38,123 nt of DNA from Planctomycetaceae bacterium (GTDB lineage: Bacteria; Planctomycetota; PLA2): NCBI GenBank assembly GCA_011525755.1, contig WYBS01000042.1:1-38123 (forward strand). The letters run 5' to 3'. The notes under the pieces were generated by a model. The model saw nothing but the letters and a program-made list of their open reading frames with translations. It did no database searches and was not told the DNA's origin. Positions 19,690 through 26,894 of this stretch are shown one piece after another (the stretch's first letter is position 1; each line of letters starts with the position of its first letter). Both the position numbers and the translations under genes were made by a program.

Positions 19690-21141
19690 ATGCGCACGGT
19701 CCTCCTCGCCCTCCTGCTCCTCGCCCCGCCGCTCCTCGCCGAGCCCGACCTCGAGAAGCTCCGAGGGTCGGTCGTACAGGTCTTCGTGATGTCGCAGGGC
19801 GAGGACTACGCGATGCCGTGGCGCCACCCGCAGCCGCAGGGCGCGAACGGCACCGCGTTCTGCATCGCGCCCGGCATGCTCCTCACGAACGCCCACGTCG
19901 TGAGCGACGCGAAGGTTCTCCGCGTCAAGCGTGCCGACCGCACGAAGTGGTACGAGGCGCGCGTGCTCTTCGCCGGCCACGACTGCGACCTCGCGATCCT
20001 CGCGGTGGACGACCAGACCCTCTGGCAGGGGATGCAATCGCTCGAGATCGGCGACAGCCCCGCCATGCAGTCGAAGGTCGCGGCGATCGGCTACCCGGTC
20101 GGCGGGAGCAAGCTCTCGATCACCGAGGGGGTCGTGTCGCGGATCGAGGTGCGCCCCTACTCGCACAGCGGCGCCGACGCGCACCTCGCGATCCAGATCG
20201 ACGCGGCGATCAACCCCGGCAACAGCGGCGGCCCCGTGATGCAGGACGGCAAGGTCGTGGGCGTCGCCTTCCAGGGGCAGTTCTTCTCCCAGAACATCGG
20301 CTACATGATCCCGCCCTCGGTCATCCGCCACTTCCTGAAGGACGTCGAGGACGGCCGCTACGACGGCTACCCCGAGCTCGGCATCTACCACGCCGAGCTC
20401 CAGAACGACGCCCTGCGCGAGTACCTGAAGGTGCCGGACGGCGAGACCGGCGTCCTCGCGCTCAAGGCGACGCCGTACGCGAGCTGCGTCGGCCTGATCG
20501 AGCGCGACGACGTGCTCACGCGGATCGACGGGATCCCGATCGAGAACGACGGCACGATCCGGATCGACGGCGAGTCCTACGAGTTCACGCATGTCGTCGA
20601 GGAGAAGCAGATCGGCGAGACCGTGACTCTCACCGTCCGGCGCAAGGGCGAGCTCAAGGAGATCCCCGTGAAGCTCAAGGGGTGGGGGGCGCGGATGAGC
20701 CCCTCCGTGGCGTATGACGAGCGGCCCGAGTACCTCGTCCTCGGCGGCTACCTCTTCGTGCCGCTCACCACGAATTACATGATGGCCACGCGGCCGAGCG
20801 AGGACCTCGCGTACTACTACCAGCAGTACTACCGGAACATCGCCGAGGAGGGGAGGGCGCGCGAGCAGCTCGTCATCCTCTCGCAGGTCCTTCCCGACGC
20901 GACGACGCGCTACCGCACGTACCGGAACGAGGTCGTCGCGTCCGTGGACGGCAAGGTGCCGAACGACTTCCGCGAGTTCGTCGCGCTGGTCGAGGGCGGA
21001 GGCGATCTCGTGAAGATCGAGTTCGAGGGCGTCAACGTCCCGCCGCTCGTCCTCGAGAAGGGGAAGATCGCGGAGGCGCACGCGCGCATCTGCAAGAACC
21101 TGAACATCCCCGAGGACCGCCACGTCAAGGAGCCGAAGTAG
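19690..21141 (+). CDS. Secreted trypsin-like (DegP/HtrA-type) serine protease
   Basis: 483 residues from ATG 19690 (MRTVLLALLLLAPPLLA, a clean signal peptide). The catalytic domain covers about residues 20-220: NGTAFCIAPGMLLTNAHVVSD contains His69, GHDCDLAILAV contains Asp100, and INPGNSGGPVMQDGKVVGVAFQ contains the nucleophile Ser179, so the triad is complete. A PDZ-like domain follows (about 225-335: GIYHAELQNDALREYLKVPDGETGVLALKAT, then ERDDVLTRIDGIPIENDG). The last 150 residues are a second, divergent PDZ-like region with VVASVDGKVPNDFREFVALVEGG. It should act on misfolded or regulatory proteins in the periplasm. The next gene is a paralogue that starts one base after this stop codon. Confidence 0.9.
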   Translation: MRTVLLALLLLAPPLLAEPDLEKLRGSVVQVFVMSQGEDYAMPWRHPQPQGANGTAFCIAPGMLLTNAHVVSDAKVLRVKRADRTKWYEARVLFAGHDCDLAILAVDDQTLWQGMQSLEIGDSPAMQSKVAAIGYPVGGSKLSITEGVVSRIEVRPYSHSGADAHLAIQIDAAINPGNSGGPVMQDGKVVGVAFQGQFFSQNIGYMIPPSVIRHFLKDVEDGRYDGYPELGIYHAELQNDALREYLKVPDGETGVLALKATPYASCVGLIERDDVLTRIDGIPIENDGTIRIDGESYEFTHVVEEKQIGETVTLTVRRKGELKEIPVKLKGWGARMSPSVAYDERPEYLVLGGYLFVPLTTNYMMATRPSEDLAYYYQQYYRNIAEEGRAREQLVILSQVLPDATTRYRTYRNEVVASVDGKVPNDFREFVALVEGGGDLVKIEFEGVNVPPLVLEKGKIAEAHARICKNLNIPEDRHVKEPK

Positions 21142-21142
21142 C

Positions 21143-22579
21143 ATGCGCCGCGTCGCACCCCTCCTCCTCGCGCTCCTCCTCCCTCGCCTCGCCGCCGCGG
21201 AGGATCCCGCGCAGCTGCGCGCCGCCCTCGTGGACGTGAACGTCGCCGCGCAGCCGTGGGACCAGGGCTCGCCGTGGCAGAAGCAGCCCGTGCAGCAGCG
21301 AAGCGGGCAGGGCGTGGTCGTCGAGCCCGGCGTCGTGCTCACGCTCGCGCGCCTCGTCACCGACGCCCAGCTCGTCGAGGTATCCGTCGCGAACAGCGCG
21401 CGCCGCTACCCCGCGCGCGTGAAGCACATGGACCTCGCCGCGGGGCTCGCGCTCGTCGAGGTCACCGACGAGGGGCTGCGGGGCCAGCTCGCGCCGATGA
21501 AGATCGGCGAGCCGGCGAGACTCGACGACGAGTTCGACCTCTACCAGCTCGGCGCGGACAACATGCTGCAGCGCTACACCGGCCGCGTCGTGAGCGCGTC
21601 CGCCGAGGGCGCGCGCCTCCTGCTGCGGCTCAACACGACGCTGCCCGCCGGCGGCGACGGCCAGGCGGCCGTCCGCGACGGGAAGCTCCTCGGCCTCGTC
21701 TGGGGCACGCGCGGGCAGGAGGGGACGCTCCTCTCCGTCGAGACGATCCGCCGCTACTTGGACGACCTCGCCGACGGCAGCTACGCGGGCCCGCCGGGCC
21801 CGGGCCTCTGGGTGCAGCCGCTCCTCCGCGACGACCTCCGCGCCTACTACGGCGTCGCGCCGGAGCAGCACGGCATGGCGATCACGCGGATCGTGCCCGG
21901 CCGCACCGGCGACGGCGTGCTGAAGGAGAACGACGTCCTTCTCGCGATCGACGGCTACGACCTCGACGACGAGGGCAGGTTCATGCACGAGGTGCACGGA
22001 CGGCTCGACTCCGACTACATCCTCCGCGGCCGCCGCAACGCGGGCGAGAAGGTGCGCGCGAAGGTGCTCCGCGCGGGCAAGGTGGAGGAGCTCGAGCTCG
22101 AGCTGCGCGCGCAGTCGGCGGCGCAGACGCTCGTGCCGGACCGCTTCGCGTCGGCGCGCCCGCAGTACCTCGTCGTCGGCGGCCTCGTGCTCCTTCCCCT
22201 CACGCGGGACCAGAACTTCTCCCGCCGCTCGCCCGGCGCGACCGTGCTGCGCCGCTACACCGAACGGGACGGCTGGGACCCGAAGGGCGAGCGCAAGCAG
22301 GTCGTCTTCGTGGACCACGTCCTCGCCGACATCGCGAACAAGGGCTTCGAGACGCTCTCGTGCGCCGTCGTCGAGAGCGTCAACGGGCAGCGGATCGGCG
22401 CGCTCGCGGACGTGGCGAGGGCGCTCGAGGCGCCGCAGGAGGGGTTCCACGTCTTCCGGTTCGAGGGCGCGGAGAGCGACTTCGTGATCCCGGCGGGAAA
22501 GCTCGCGGAGATCGACAAGCGCATCGCGAGGACCTACCGGGTGAGCCGGCTTTCCTGCCTCGAGGGCGATGAGGGGTAG
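21143..22579 (+). CDS. Catalytically dead paralogue of the preceding protease (pseudoprotease)
   Basis: 478 residues with signal peptide (MRRVAPLLLALLLPRLAAAED). It aligns end to end with its neighbour but all three catalytic residues are changed: NAHVVSD becomes LARLVTD (His to Arg70), DCDLAILAV becomes LAAGLALVEV (Asp to Gly101), and GNSGGPVMQDGK becomes GGDGQAAVRDGK (Ser to Asp172). Spacing around the first two sites is ungapped, so the losses are substitutions and not frameshifts. The PDZ-like part is well kept (GMAITRIVPGRTGDGVLKENDVLLAIDGYDLDDEG), and the ending DFVIPAGKLAEIDKRIARTY mirrors VLEKGKIAEAHARICKNL. A structural, substrate-binding or regulatory role beside the active enzyme is the obvious inference. 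The start lies one base after the protease stop, so the pair is translated in coupling. Confidence 0.88.
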   Translation: MRRVAPLLLALLLPRLAAAEDPAQLRAALVDVNVAAQPWDQGSPWQKQPVQQRSGQGVVVEPGVVLTLARLVTDAQLVEVSVANSARRYPARVKHMDLAAGLALVEVTDEGLRGQLAPMKIGEPARLDDEFDLYQLGADNMLQRYTGRVVSASAEGARLLLRLNTTLPAGGDGQAAVRDGKLLGLVWGTRGQEGTLLSVETIRRYLDDLADGSYAGPPGPGLWVQPLLRDDLRAYYGVAPEQHGMAITRIVPGRTGDGVLKENDVLLAIDGYDLDDEGRFMHEVHGRLDSDYILRGRRNAGEKVRAKVLRAGKVEELELELRAQSAAQTLVPDRFASARPQYLVVGGLVLLPLTRDQNFSRRSPGATVLRRYTERDGWDPKGERKQVVFVDHVLADIANKGFETLSCAVVESVNGQRIGALADVARALEAPQEGFHVFRFEGAESDFVIPAGKLAEIDKRIARTYRVSRLSCLEGDEG

Positions 22580-23330
22580 GGGGGCGCGGGGGGAAGGGGT
22601 GGTCGCCTTCGACGTCGCGCCCTCCGGCCGCGTCGCGACCGTCCTCGGGCGGAGGCTTTCCGTCGAGGGCGGCGCGGCGCCGCTTTCCGTCGACCTCGGC
22701 TTCGAGGGGCGGCGGTGCCGCTTCCGCGGCGAGGAGATCGTCGTGCTCGGCGCCAAGGGCGAGCTCCTGAGCGTCGCGGCGGACGGGACGGTGCGGGGCA
22801 AGGCGCGCGTCCGCGAGGATGCGCGCGACGTGGCGGCGCTCCCGGGCGGCAGCGTGCTCGTGTGCTACGGCCGCCGCGCGGGCGTCACGCTCGAGCGCTT
22901 CGGCGAGGCGCCGTGCGTGTTCAGGGACGCGGCGCTCGTCGATGCGACCTGCCTCGCGGTCGAGTCGGGAGGCGTGTGGGTCCTCGGCATGGCGGCGGAG
23001 GCCCGCGCGGTGCGGCTCCGTCCTGTGCCCGAGGGCTTCCGCGTGCGCGAGGTCGTCGCGCTCCCGGCGCCGCCGCGCGCGGCGGTCGTGGGCCCCGACG
23101 GCGCGCTCTACGCGCTGCTCGAGCCCGGCACGTCCGTCGTGCGCGTCGAGGGCGGCCGCGCGGGCGAGGCGGCGCTCCTCCCCGCGCCCCTCCACGATCT
23201 CTCCCGGGACGGCAAGCGGCTTCTCGGCCGCGGCGACGGCGGCATCGAGGACCTGACCCGGCTCGTCCCGAAGCCTCTCTTCGACGCGGCGCCGCCTGCG
23301 CTCCCCTCGTGCGGCCCCTCCCAGCCGTGA
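22569..23330 (+). CDS. Unknown protein, propeller-like strands
   Basis: 253 residues from ATG 22569, overlapping the pseudoprotease gene by 11 nt. The chain is a run of short strands with Gly/Asp turns (VVAFDVAPSGRVATVLGRRLSV, EEIVVLGAKGELLSVAADGTVRGK, DVAALPGGSVLVCYGRR, GGVWVLGMAAEARAVRL, AAVVGPDGALYALLEPGTSVVRVEGG, HDLSRDGKRLLGRGDGGIEDLTRL), typical of a beta-propeller such as NHL, WD40 or SMP-30-like proteins. No specific family is evident and no signal peptide is visible, though the first residues are strongly basic. It is the third gene of the protease operon and probably works with the protease pair or its membrane partner. No catalytic motif is recognised. Confidence 0.65.
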   Translation: MRGRGARGEGVVAFDVAPSGRVATVLGRRLSVEGGAAPLSVDLGFEGRRCRFRGEEIVVLGAKGELLSVAADGTVRGKARVREDARDVAALPGGSVLVCYGRRAGVTLERFGEAPCVFRDAALVDATCLAVESGGVWVLGMAAEARAVRLRPVPEGFRVREVVALPAPPRAAVVGPDGALYALLEPGTSVVRVEGGRAGEAALLPAPLHDLSRDGKRLLGRGDGGIEDLTRLVPKPLFDAAPPALPSCGPSQP

Positions 23331-23773
23331 GCGAGAGCCACCGCCTCCCCTTCGTGCTCTTCGTCGGGATGTGGGCGGGCGTGGTCGGTCTCGCGGCCCT
23401 CGCCGTGCCGCTCCTCGTCCGGCGCCTCGGCCGCGAGTGCGCGTGGACGGCGATCCACCCGATGCTCGCGCTCGCGGACGTGCTCGGCGTGTGGGCCGGC
23501 GCGCTCGGCGCGGTCGTGCTCTTCCTCGGCCGGACGGGCTACGGCTGGGCGTGGGCGACGGCGATGGGCCTCGTCGCGCTGATGGCGACCGTGAGCCTCT
23601 ACGACCGCGCGGTCCTCCTGCCCTCGCTCGACGCGGCGACGAAGCGGGTTCTCGCGGATCCCGATCCTCGCTGGGAATCCGAGTGGCGGTTCCTCTGGCG
23701 CATGGCCGCGTGGGGGAGGTGGCTCACGTTCGGGATGGCGTGGGGCGCCGCCCTGTGCGCGTTCGCGGCGTAG
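23327..23773 (+). CDS. Four-helix integral membrane protein
   Basis: 148 residues from GTG 23327, which overlaps the upstream stop as GTGA. Four hydrophobic segments are visible: residues about 6-27 (LPFVLFVGMWAGVVGLAALAVP), 45-70 (HPMLALADVLGVWAGALGAVVLFLG), 74-95 (YGWAWATAMGLVALMATVSLY) and 125-147 (WGRWLTFGMAWGAALCAFAA). An acidic/basic loop (DRAVLLPSLDAATKRVLADPDP) lies between the last two. Layout and the early LLVRRLGRE segment recall the DUF4149/TMEM205 group, but the match is weak. It closes the protease/pseudoprotease/propeller operon and could anchor it to the inner membrane. Confidence 0.7.
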   Translation: MSESHRLPFVLFVGMWAGVVGLAALAVPLLVRRLGRECAWTAIHPMLALADVLGVWAGALGAVVLFLGRTGYGWAWATAMGLVALMATVSLYDRAVLLPSLDAATKRVLADPDPRWESEWRFLWRMAAWGRWLTFGMAWGAALCAFAA

Positions 23774-23842
23774 GTTCCCCCGCGCCCCCTCCCTTGGCCT
23801 CCATGGCGCCCCTCGGGCGCGACGGCGGCTTCCCCCCTTTGA

Positions 23843-23863
23843 TAGGATTCCGCGCCTAAGGAG
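23843..23863 (+). promoter_or_regulatory. Promoter box and strong RBS of enoyl-CoA hydratase gene
   Basis: TAGGAT (23843-23848) with AAGGAG (23858-23863) 9 nt before ATG 23873. Unlike many genes here, this one has a short leader with a good Shine-Dalgarno sequence, so both initiation modes exist in this genome. Confidence 0.5.
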
Positions 23864-23872
23864 AACGGAACC

Positions 23873-24667
23873 ATGAGCGAGCTTGCCCGCTACGAGGCGA
23901 AAGACGGCGTCGCGACCATCACGCTCGATGACGCGACGGTCAACTGCTACACGTACGAGATGAACCGCGCGGTCGACGAGTGCATCCTGAAGGCGCGGTT
24001 CGACACCAACGTGCACGTGATCGTGATCCGCGGCGCGGGCGAGAAGTTCTTCTGCGCGGGCGCGAACATCAACATGCTCCAGAAGGCCGATCCGGTCTTC
24101 AAGTACTACTTCTGCCTGCACGCGAACGAGACGCTCTCGCGGCTCGAGCAGACGCCGAAGCTCACGATCGCGGCGATCAACGGCCACTGCGTCGGCGGCG
24201 GCCTCGAGTACGCGATGGCGTGCGACTTGAGGATCGCGCGGAAGGGCGGCGGCAAGATCGGGCTCCCCGAGGTGGCGCTCGGCGTGCTCCCCGGCACGGG
24301 CGGCACCCAGCGGCTCGCGCGGCTCGTCGGCAAGTCGAAGTCCATCGAGATCATGACCGAGGGGAGGAACTTCGACTTCGAGGAGGCGCAGCAGCTCGGG
24401 ATCGTGAACAAGATCTTCGAGGGCGCGAACGCGGACGAGTTCATGCGGAAGGTGTACGACTACGCGCGGCAGTTCTGCCCGCCGCACAAGGCGTCGATGG
24501 CGGTCGGCCACATCAAGCGGTCGGTGCAGAGCGGCCTCGAGATCCCGCTCGAGTACGGATTGGCGCTCGAGCGCGAGCTGCAGGCGAAGCTCTTCTCGTC
24601 GGCGGACGCGAAGATCGGCCTCAACGCCTACGTCGAGAAGCAGAAGCCGAACTTCACCGGGAAGTAG
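23873..24667 (+). CDS. Enoyl-CoA hydratase/isomerase (crotonase family) 1
   Basis: 264 residues. Crotonase landmarks: oxyanion-hole segments FFCAGANINML (about residues 60-70) and NGHCVGGGLEYAMACDLRIA (about 102-121), and the catalytic region LPEVALGVLPGTGGTQRLARLVG (about 128-150). Both glutamates used by hydratases, in GGLE and LPE, are present, so hydratase activity is likely. The start differs from the usual RP...NA pattern (LDDATVNCYTYEMNRAVDECI), which places it apart from the second hydratase in this window. The C-terminal SSADAKIGLNAYVEKQKPNFTGK is the normal ending (A..GI.AF.EKR.P.F.GK). It hydrates 2-enoyl-CoA in beta-oxidation or a related catabolic route. A 29-nt palindrome follows the stop. 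Confidence 0.92.
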   Translation: MSELARYEAKDGVATITLDDATVNCYTYEMNRAVDECILKARFDTNVHVIVIRGAGEKFFCAGANINMLQKADPVFKYYFCLHANETLSRLEQTPKLTIAAINGHCVGGGLEYAMACDLRIARKGGGKIGLPEVALGVLPGTGGTQRLARLVGKSKSIEIMTEGRNFDFEEAQQLGIVNKIFEGANADEFMRKVYDYARQFCPPHKASMAVGHIKRSVQSGLEIPLEYGLALERELQAKLFSSADAKIGLNAYVEKQKPNFTGK

Positions 24668-24672
24668 GGGGA

Positions 24673-24701
24673 GGCCTTGGGTCATCCGATGACGCAAGGC
24701 C
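24673..24701. terminator. Near-perfect 29-nt palindrome after enoyl-CoA hydratase gene
   Basis: Outer arms GGCCTTG (24673-24679) and CAAGGCC (24695-24701), one G-G mismatch, then inner arms GTCATC (24681-24686) and GATGAC (24688-24693) around a single C. It starts 5 nt after the stop codon. There is no T-run; it could be a terminator hairpin or an operator for the downstream gene. Confidence 0.5.
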
Positions 24702-24740
24702 GATAGGCGCGGGGGCGTCCTTGCGGCGCCGCGTCGCGGC

Positions 24741-24746
24741 TATCCT
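24741..24746 (+). promoter_or_regulatory. -10 box of the DUF457-like gene
   Basis: TATCCT lies 6 nt before codon GAG 24753. In the rhodanese, GlcD and VIT genes the start codon GTG sits at exactly this distance. AGGAGG at 24751-24756 overlaps that codon and is therefore poorly placed as a Shine-Dalgarno sequence for it. Confidence 0.35.
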
Positions 24747-24752
24747 GCCCAG

Positions 24753-25280
24753 GAGGCAGCCGCAAGCTTCTTCACGCACGTCTTCGTAGCGGTCGTCGCC
24801 GTCCGCATCGTCGCGCCGGCGGCGCCGCTGCGTCTGTGGCTGGTCGCGTGCGCGTGCTCGGCGCTCCCCGACGCGGACACCTTCCTCGGGCTTCCCTACG
24901 AGAGCGCGTGCGGCCACCGCGGGTTCTTCCACTCGCTCCTCTTCGCGGCGGTGCTGGCTGCCGCCGGTGCGGCATGGATGCGGAGCGATCGGCCGTTTCT
25001 CCGGACGTGGGCCCTGCTGTTCGTCGTCGGCGCCTCGCACGGCGTGCTGGACGCGATGACGGACGGCGGCCTCGGCATCGCGTTCTTCGCCCCGTTCGAT
25101 GGGACGCGCTACTTCCTTCCGTGGCGCCCGCTCGTCTGCCCCCCGATCGACATCGCTCCGTTCTTGTCGGAGTGGGGCCTGCGGACGCTCCGGAGCGAGG
25201 TGATGTGGGTCTGGGCGCCGCTCCTCGGGCTGCTGCTTCTTGTGAGGCTGCTGCAGCGCGGGCCGTCCCGGGTGCGCTGA
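24753..25280 (+). CDS. Membrane-bound metal-dependent hydrolase (YdjM/DUF457-like), start codon missing
   Basis: 175 residues if translation begins at 24753. The protein reads (x)AAASFFTHVFVAVVAVR..., then LPDADTFLGLPYE, GHRGFFHSLLFA and ASHGVLDAMTDGG, which are the FTH, PDxD, HRGFFHS and HGxLD motifs of the YdjM / DUF457 inner-membrane family (metal-binding His/Asp residues). It has about four membrane helices. The reading frame is open from 24693, yet no ATG, GTG or TTG occurs in frame before GTG 24951, which would delete the FTH and PDAD motifs. The codon at the position predicted by the leaderless rule is GAG, one base from GTG. So this is either a start-loss mutation, a sequence error, or non-canonical initiation. 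The body shows no stops or frameshifts. Confidence 0.7.
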   Translation, partial: EAAASFFTHVFVAVVAVRIVAPAAPLRLWLVACACSALPDADTFLGLPYESACGHRGFFHSLLFAAVLAAAGAAWMRSDRPFLRTWALLFVVGASHGVLDAMTDGGLGIAFFAPFDGTRYFLPWRPLVCPPIDIAPFLSEWGLRTLRSEVMWVWAPLLGLLLLVRLLQRGPSRVR

Positions 25281-25283
25281 GGC

Positions 25284-25369
25284 GTGCGGAACGAGTTCCG
25301 CACCTCGGGCTGCCTAAGTCGTTCCGTCGCTACGACTTCGGGCTGTCCGGCAGGTCAACCGTTGACCTG
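25284..25369. terminator. Cluster of three inverted repeats between convergent genes
   Basis: IR1: GTGCGGAAC / GTTCCGCAC (25284-25292, 25295-25303; perfect 9 bp, 2-nt gap). IR2: AAGTCGT / ACGACTT (25316-25322, 25332-25338), spanning the DUF2383 stop codon. IR3: CAGGTCAAC / GTTGACCTG (25351-25359, 25361-25369; perfect 9 bp, 1-nt gap), inside the DUF2383 coding end. The likely role is two-way termination between the membrane-hydrolase gene and the convergent DUF2383 gene. Confidence 0.55.
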
Positions 25370-25794
25370 CGGAGCTCCAAGACCTTCTCGCGGGCGGCGG
25401 TGATCCTGTCGAGCTGGAGCGCCACCACCCTGCGCACCTCGGACGGCAGGTCCTTCCCGAGCGCATCCTTGAAGAGCTTGATCGACGCCGCCTCGCCGCG
25501 GCCGCACTCCTCGAGGATGGTCGCGGGCGCCGCGCGGCCGAGCTCCTTCATCTGGATCCAGCCGCGGTGCAGCGCGCCCTTCATCGTGCCGCGCGTGTGC
25601 GGCGAGGCGCCGTGCCGGAGGATCTCCTCGCGCAGCTCCTCCCCTAACCCCTTCCGCTCGAGCGCGATCTGGCCGAGCGCGCGCTTCATCTTCGTGTCCT
25701 TGAGCCCCTGGGCCGCGACCTGGTAGCCCGCGTGGCCGTCCTCGAGGGCGTCGAGAAGCTCGTTGAGGGTCGAGATGAGGGCGGATTGCTCCAT
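25330..25794 (-). CDS. PA2169-type four-helix-bundle protein (DUF2383)
   Basis: 154 residues from ATG 25794. It is all-helical: ALISTLNELLDALEDGHAGYQVAAQGLKDTKMKRALGQIALERKGLGEELREEILRHG, then GTMKGALHRGWIQMKELG, ATILEECGRGEAASIKLFKDAL and PSEVRRVVALQLDRITAAREKVLELR. The order 'LN.L...L.DG..GY..AA....D..LK..L...A..R...A.EL...I...G', 'G(S/T)..G.LHRGW', 'LEECERGED.A...Y..AL' is that of DUF2383, a ferritin-like four-helix family often linked to stress. The glutamate and histidine positions that would bind iron (E in LEECGRGE, H in ALHRGW) are kept. The function is unknown. The C-terminus holds a palindromic segment (25351-25369). Confidence 0.88.
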   Translation of the reverse strand: MEQSALISTLNELLDALEDGHAGYQVAAQGLKDTKMKRALGQIALERKGLGEELREEILRHGASPHTRGTMKGALHRGWIQMKELGRAAPATILEECGRGEAASIKLFKDALGKDLPSEVRRVVALQLDRITAAREKVLELRRSTVDLPDSPKS

Positions 25795-25830
25795 GCGCGG
25801 CCTATCTGCGACTCCCGTTCCGGAATCTAC

Positions 25831-25864
25831 GGGGGCCCCGGGGGCCGGCCCCCGGAGCCCCCCC
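25831..25864. repeat. Double G-run element
   Basis: GGGGGCCCCGGGGGCC (25831-25846, plus strand) followed 2 nt later by an exact copy of the 14-mer on the minus strand (25849-25862). This intergenic pair lies upstream of the quinone oxidoreductase promoter and can fold into a long GC hairpin. Confidence 0.65.
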
Positions 25865-25896
25865 GCGGAGGATTCCGCGAACTTCCGCGCCCTCCC

Positions 25897-25902
25897 TATA
25901 CT
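25897..25902 (+). promoter_or_regulatory. -10 box of the quinone oxidoreductase gene
   Basis: TATACT lies 8 nt before GTG 25911, with no Shine-Dalgarno sequence. It supports the GTG start and a leaderless mRNA. Confidence 0.5.
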
Positions 25903-25910
25903 CTCCATCC

Positions 25911-26870
25911 GTGAAGGCCGTCGTCATCCGCGAGCACGGTTCCTACGACAAGCTCCTCCTCGAGGAGCGTGCGGCGCCCGAGCCGCGCGCGGGCGAGGTG
26001 CGCGTGCGGATCAAGGCGGCAGCCCTCAATCACCTGGACACCTGGGTGCGGCGCGGGATCCCGGGATTCAAGTTCCCGCTCCCGATCATCCCCGGGTGCG
26101 ACGGCGCGGGCATCACCGACGCCGGCGAGGAGGTCGTCCTCTCGCCCGGCCTCGGCCACCCGCTCGACAAGGACTACGGCATCCTCGGCGAGACGCGCGA
26201 CGGCACGTGCGCCGAGTTCATCGTCGTACCCCGCGAGAACGTGCTTCCGAAGCCCGCGCGCCTCTCGTGGGAGGAGGCGGCGGCATGGCCGCTCACGTTC
26301 CTCACCGCTTGGGCGATGCTCACGCGGCGCGCGCAGGTGCAGCCCGGCGAGTGGGTGCTCGTGCACGCCGCGGGCTCAGGCGTCGGCGTCGCGTGCGTGC
26401 AGATGGCGAAGATGCTCGGCGCCCGCGTGATCGGGACCGCGTCGTCGGAGGGGAAGCGGCGTCGCGTGCTCGATCTCGGCGCGGACGCGGCGCTCCCCTA
26501 CGAGGACTTTCCGCGCGCCGCGAAGGGGATCGCGGGGAAAGCGGGCGTCGACGTCGTCGTCGACCACCTTGGCCCCGCGACGTGGGAAGGATCGGTCTCC
26601 GTGCTCCGGCGCGGCGGCCGGCTCGTCACGTGCGGCGGCACCACCGGCCACGAGATCAAGTTCGACCTCCGCCACCTCTTCTTCAAGAGCCTGTCCTTTC
26701 TGGGCTCTACCATGGGCACGCCCGAGGAGCTGAGGACGGTCCTCGGGCACGTCGACGCCGGCCGGCTGAAGCCCGTTGTGGATTCGGTCTACCGGCTCGA
26801 CGAGATCCGCAAGGCGCACGAGCGGCTCGCGGACCGCGCCGTCTTCGGGAAGGTCGTCGTCGTCCCGTGA
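25911..26870 (+). CDS. Zinc-type alcohol dehydrogenase-like / quinone oxidoreductase (MDR)
   Basis: 319 residues. The N-terminal GroES-like domain is MKAVVIREHGSYDKLLLEE..., AAALNHLDTWVRRGIPG and PIIPGCDGAGI. The Rossmann nucleotide site is HAAGSGVGVACVQMAKMLGARVIGTASSEGKR (about residues 148-180, GxGxxG variant), and the acid/phosphate loop TASSEGKR suggests NADPH. The structural-zinc cysteine loop of true alcohol dehydrogenases is missing (VVLSPGLGHPLDKDYGILGETRDGTCAEF replaces it), so it falls into the quinone oxidoreductase or enoyl-reductase part of the MDR superfamily. Substrate unknown. The next gene, thyX, begins 24 nt downstream on the same strand and may be co-transcribed. Confidence 0.9.
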   Translation: MKAVVIREHGSYDKLLLEERAAPEPRAGEVRVRIKAAALNHLDTWVRRGIPGFKFPLPIIPGCDGAGITDAGEEVVLSPGLGHPLDKDYGILGETRDGTCAEFIVVPRENVLPKPARLSWEEAAAWPLTFLTAWAMLTRRAQVQPGEWVLVHAAGSGVGVACVQMAKMLGARVIGTASSEGKRRRVLDLGADAALPYEDFPRAAKGIAGKAGVDVVVDHLGPATWEGSVSVLRRGGRLVTCGGTTGHEIKFDLRHLFFKSLSFLGSTMGTPEELRTVLGHVDAGRLKPVVDSVYRLDEIRKAHERLADRAVFGKVVVVP

Positions 26871-26894
26871 GCGGGACGGGATCGAGGTAGTCCG

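Noticed and set aside
24951-25280. Start of the DUF457-like gene at GTG 24951
   Set aside because: It would remove the FFTH, PDAD and HRGFFHS motifs that lie in the same open frame upstream and define the family.
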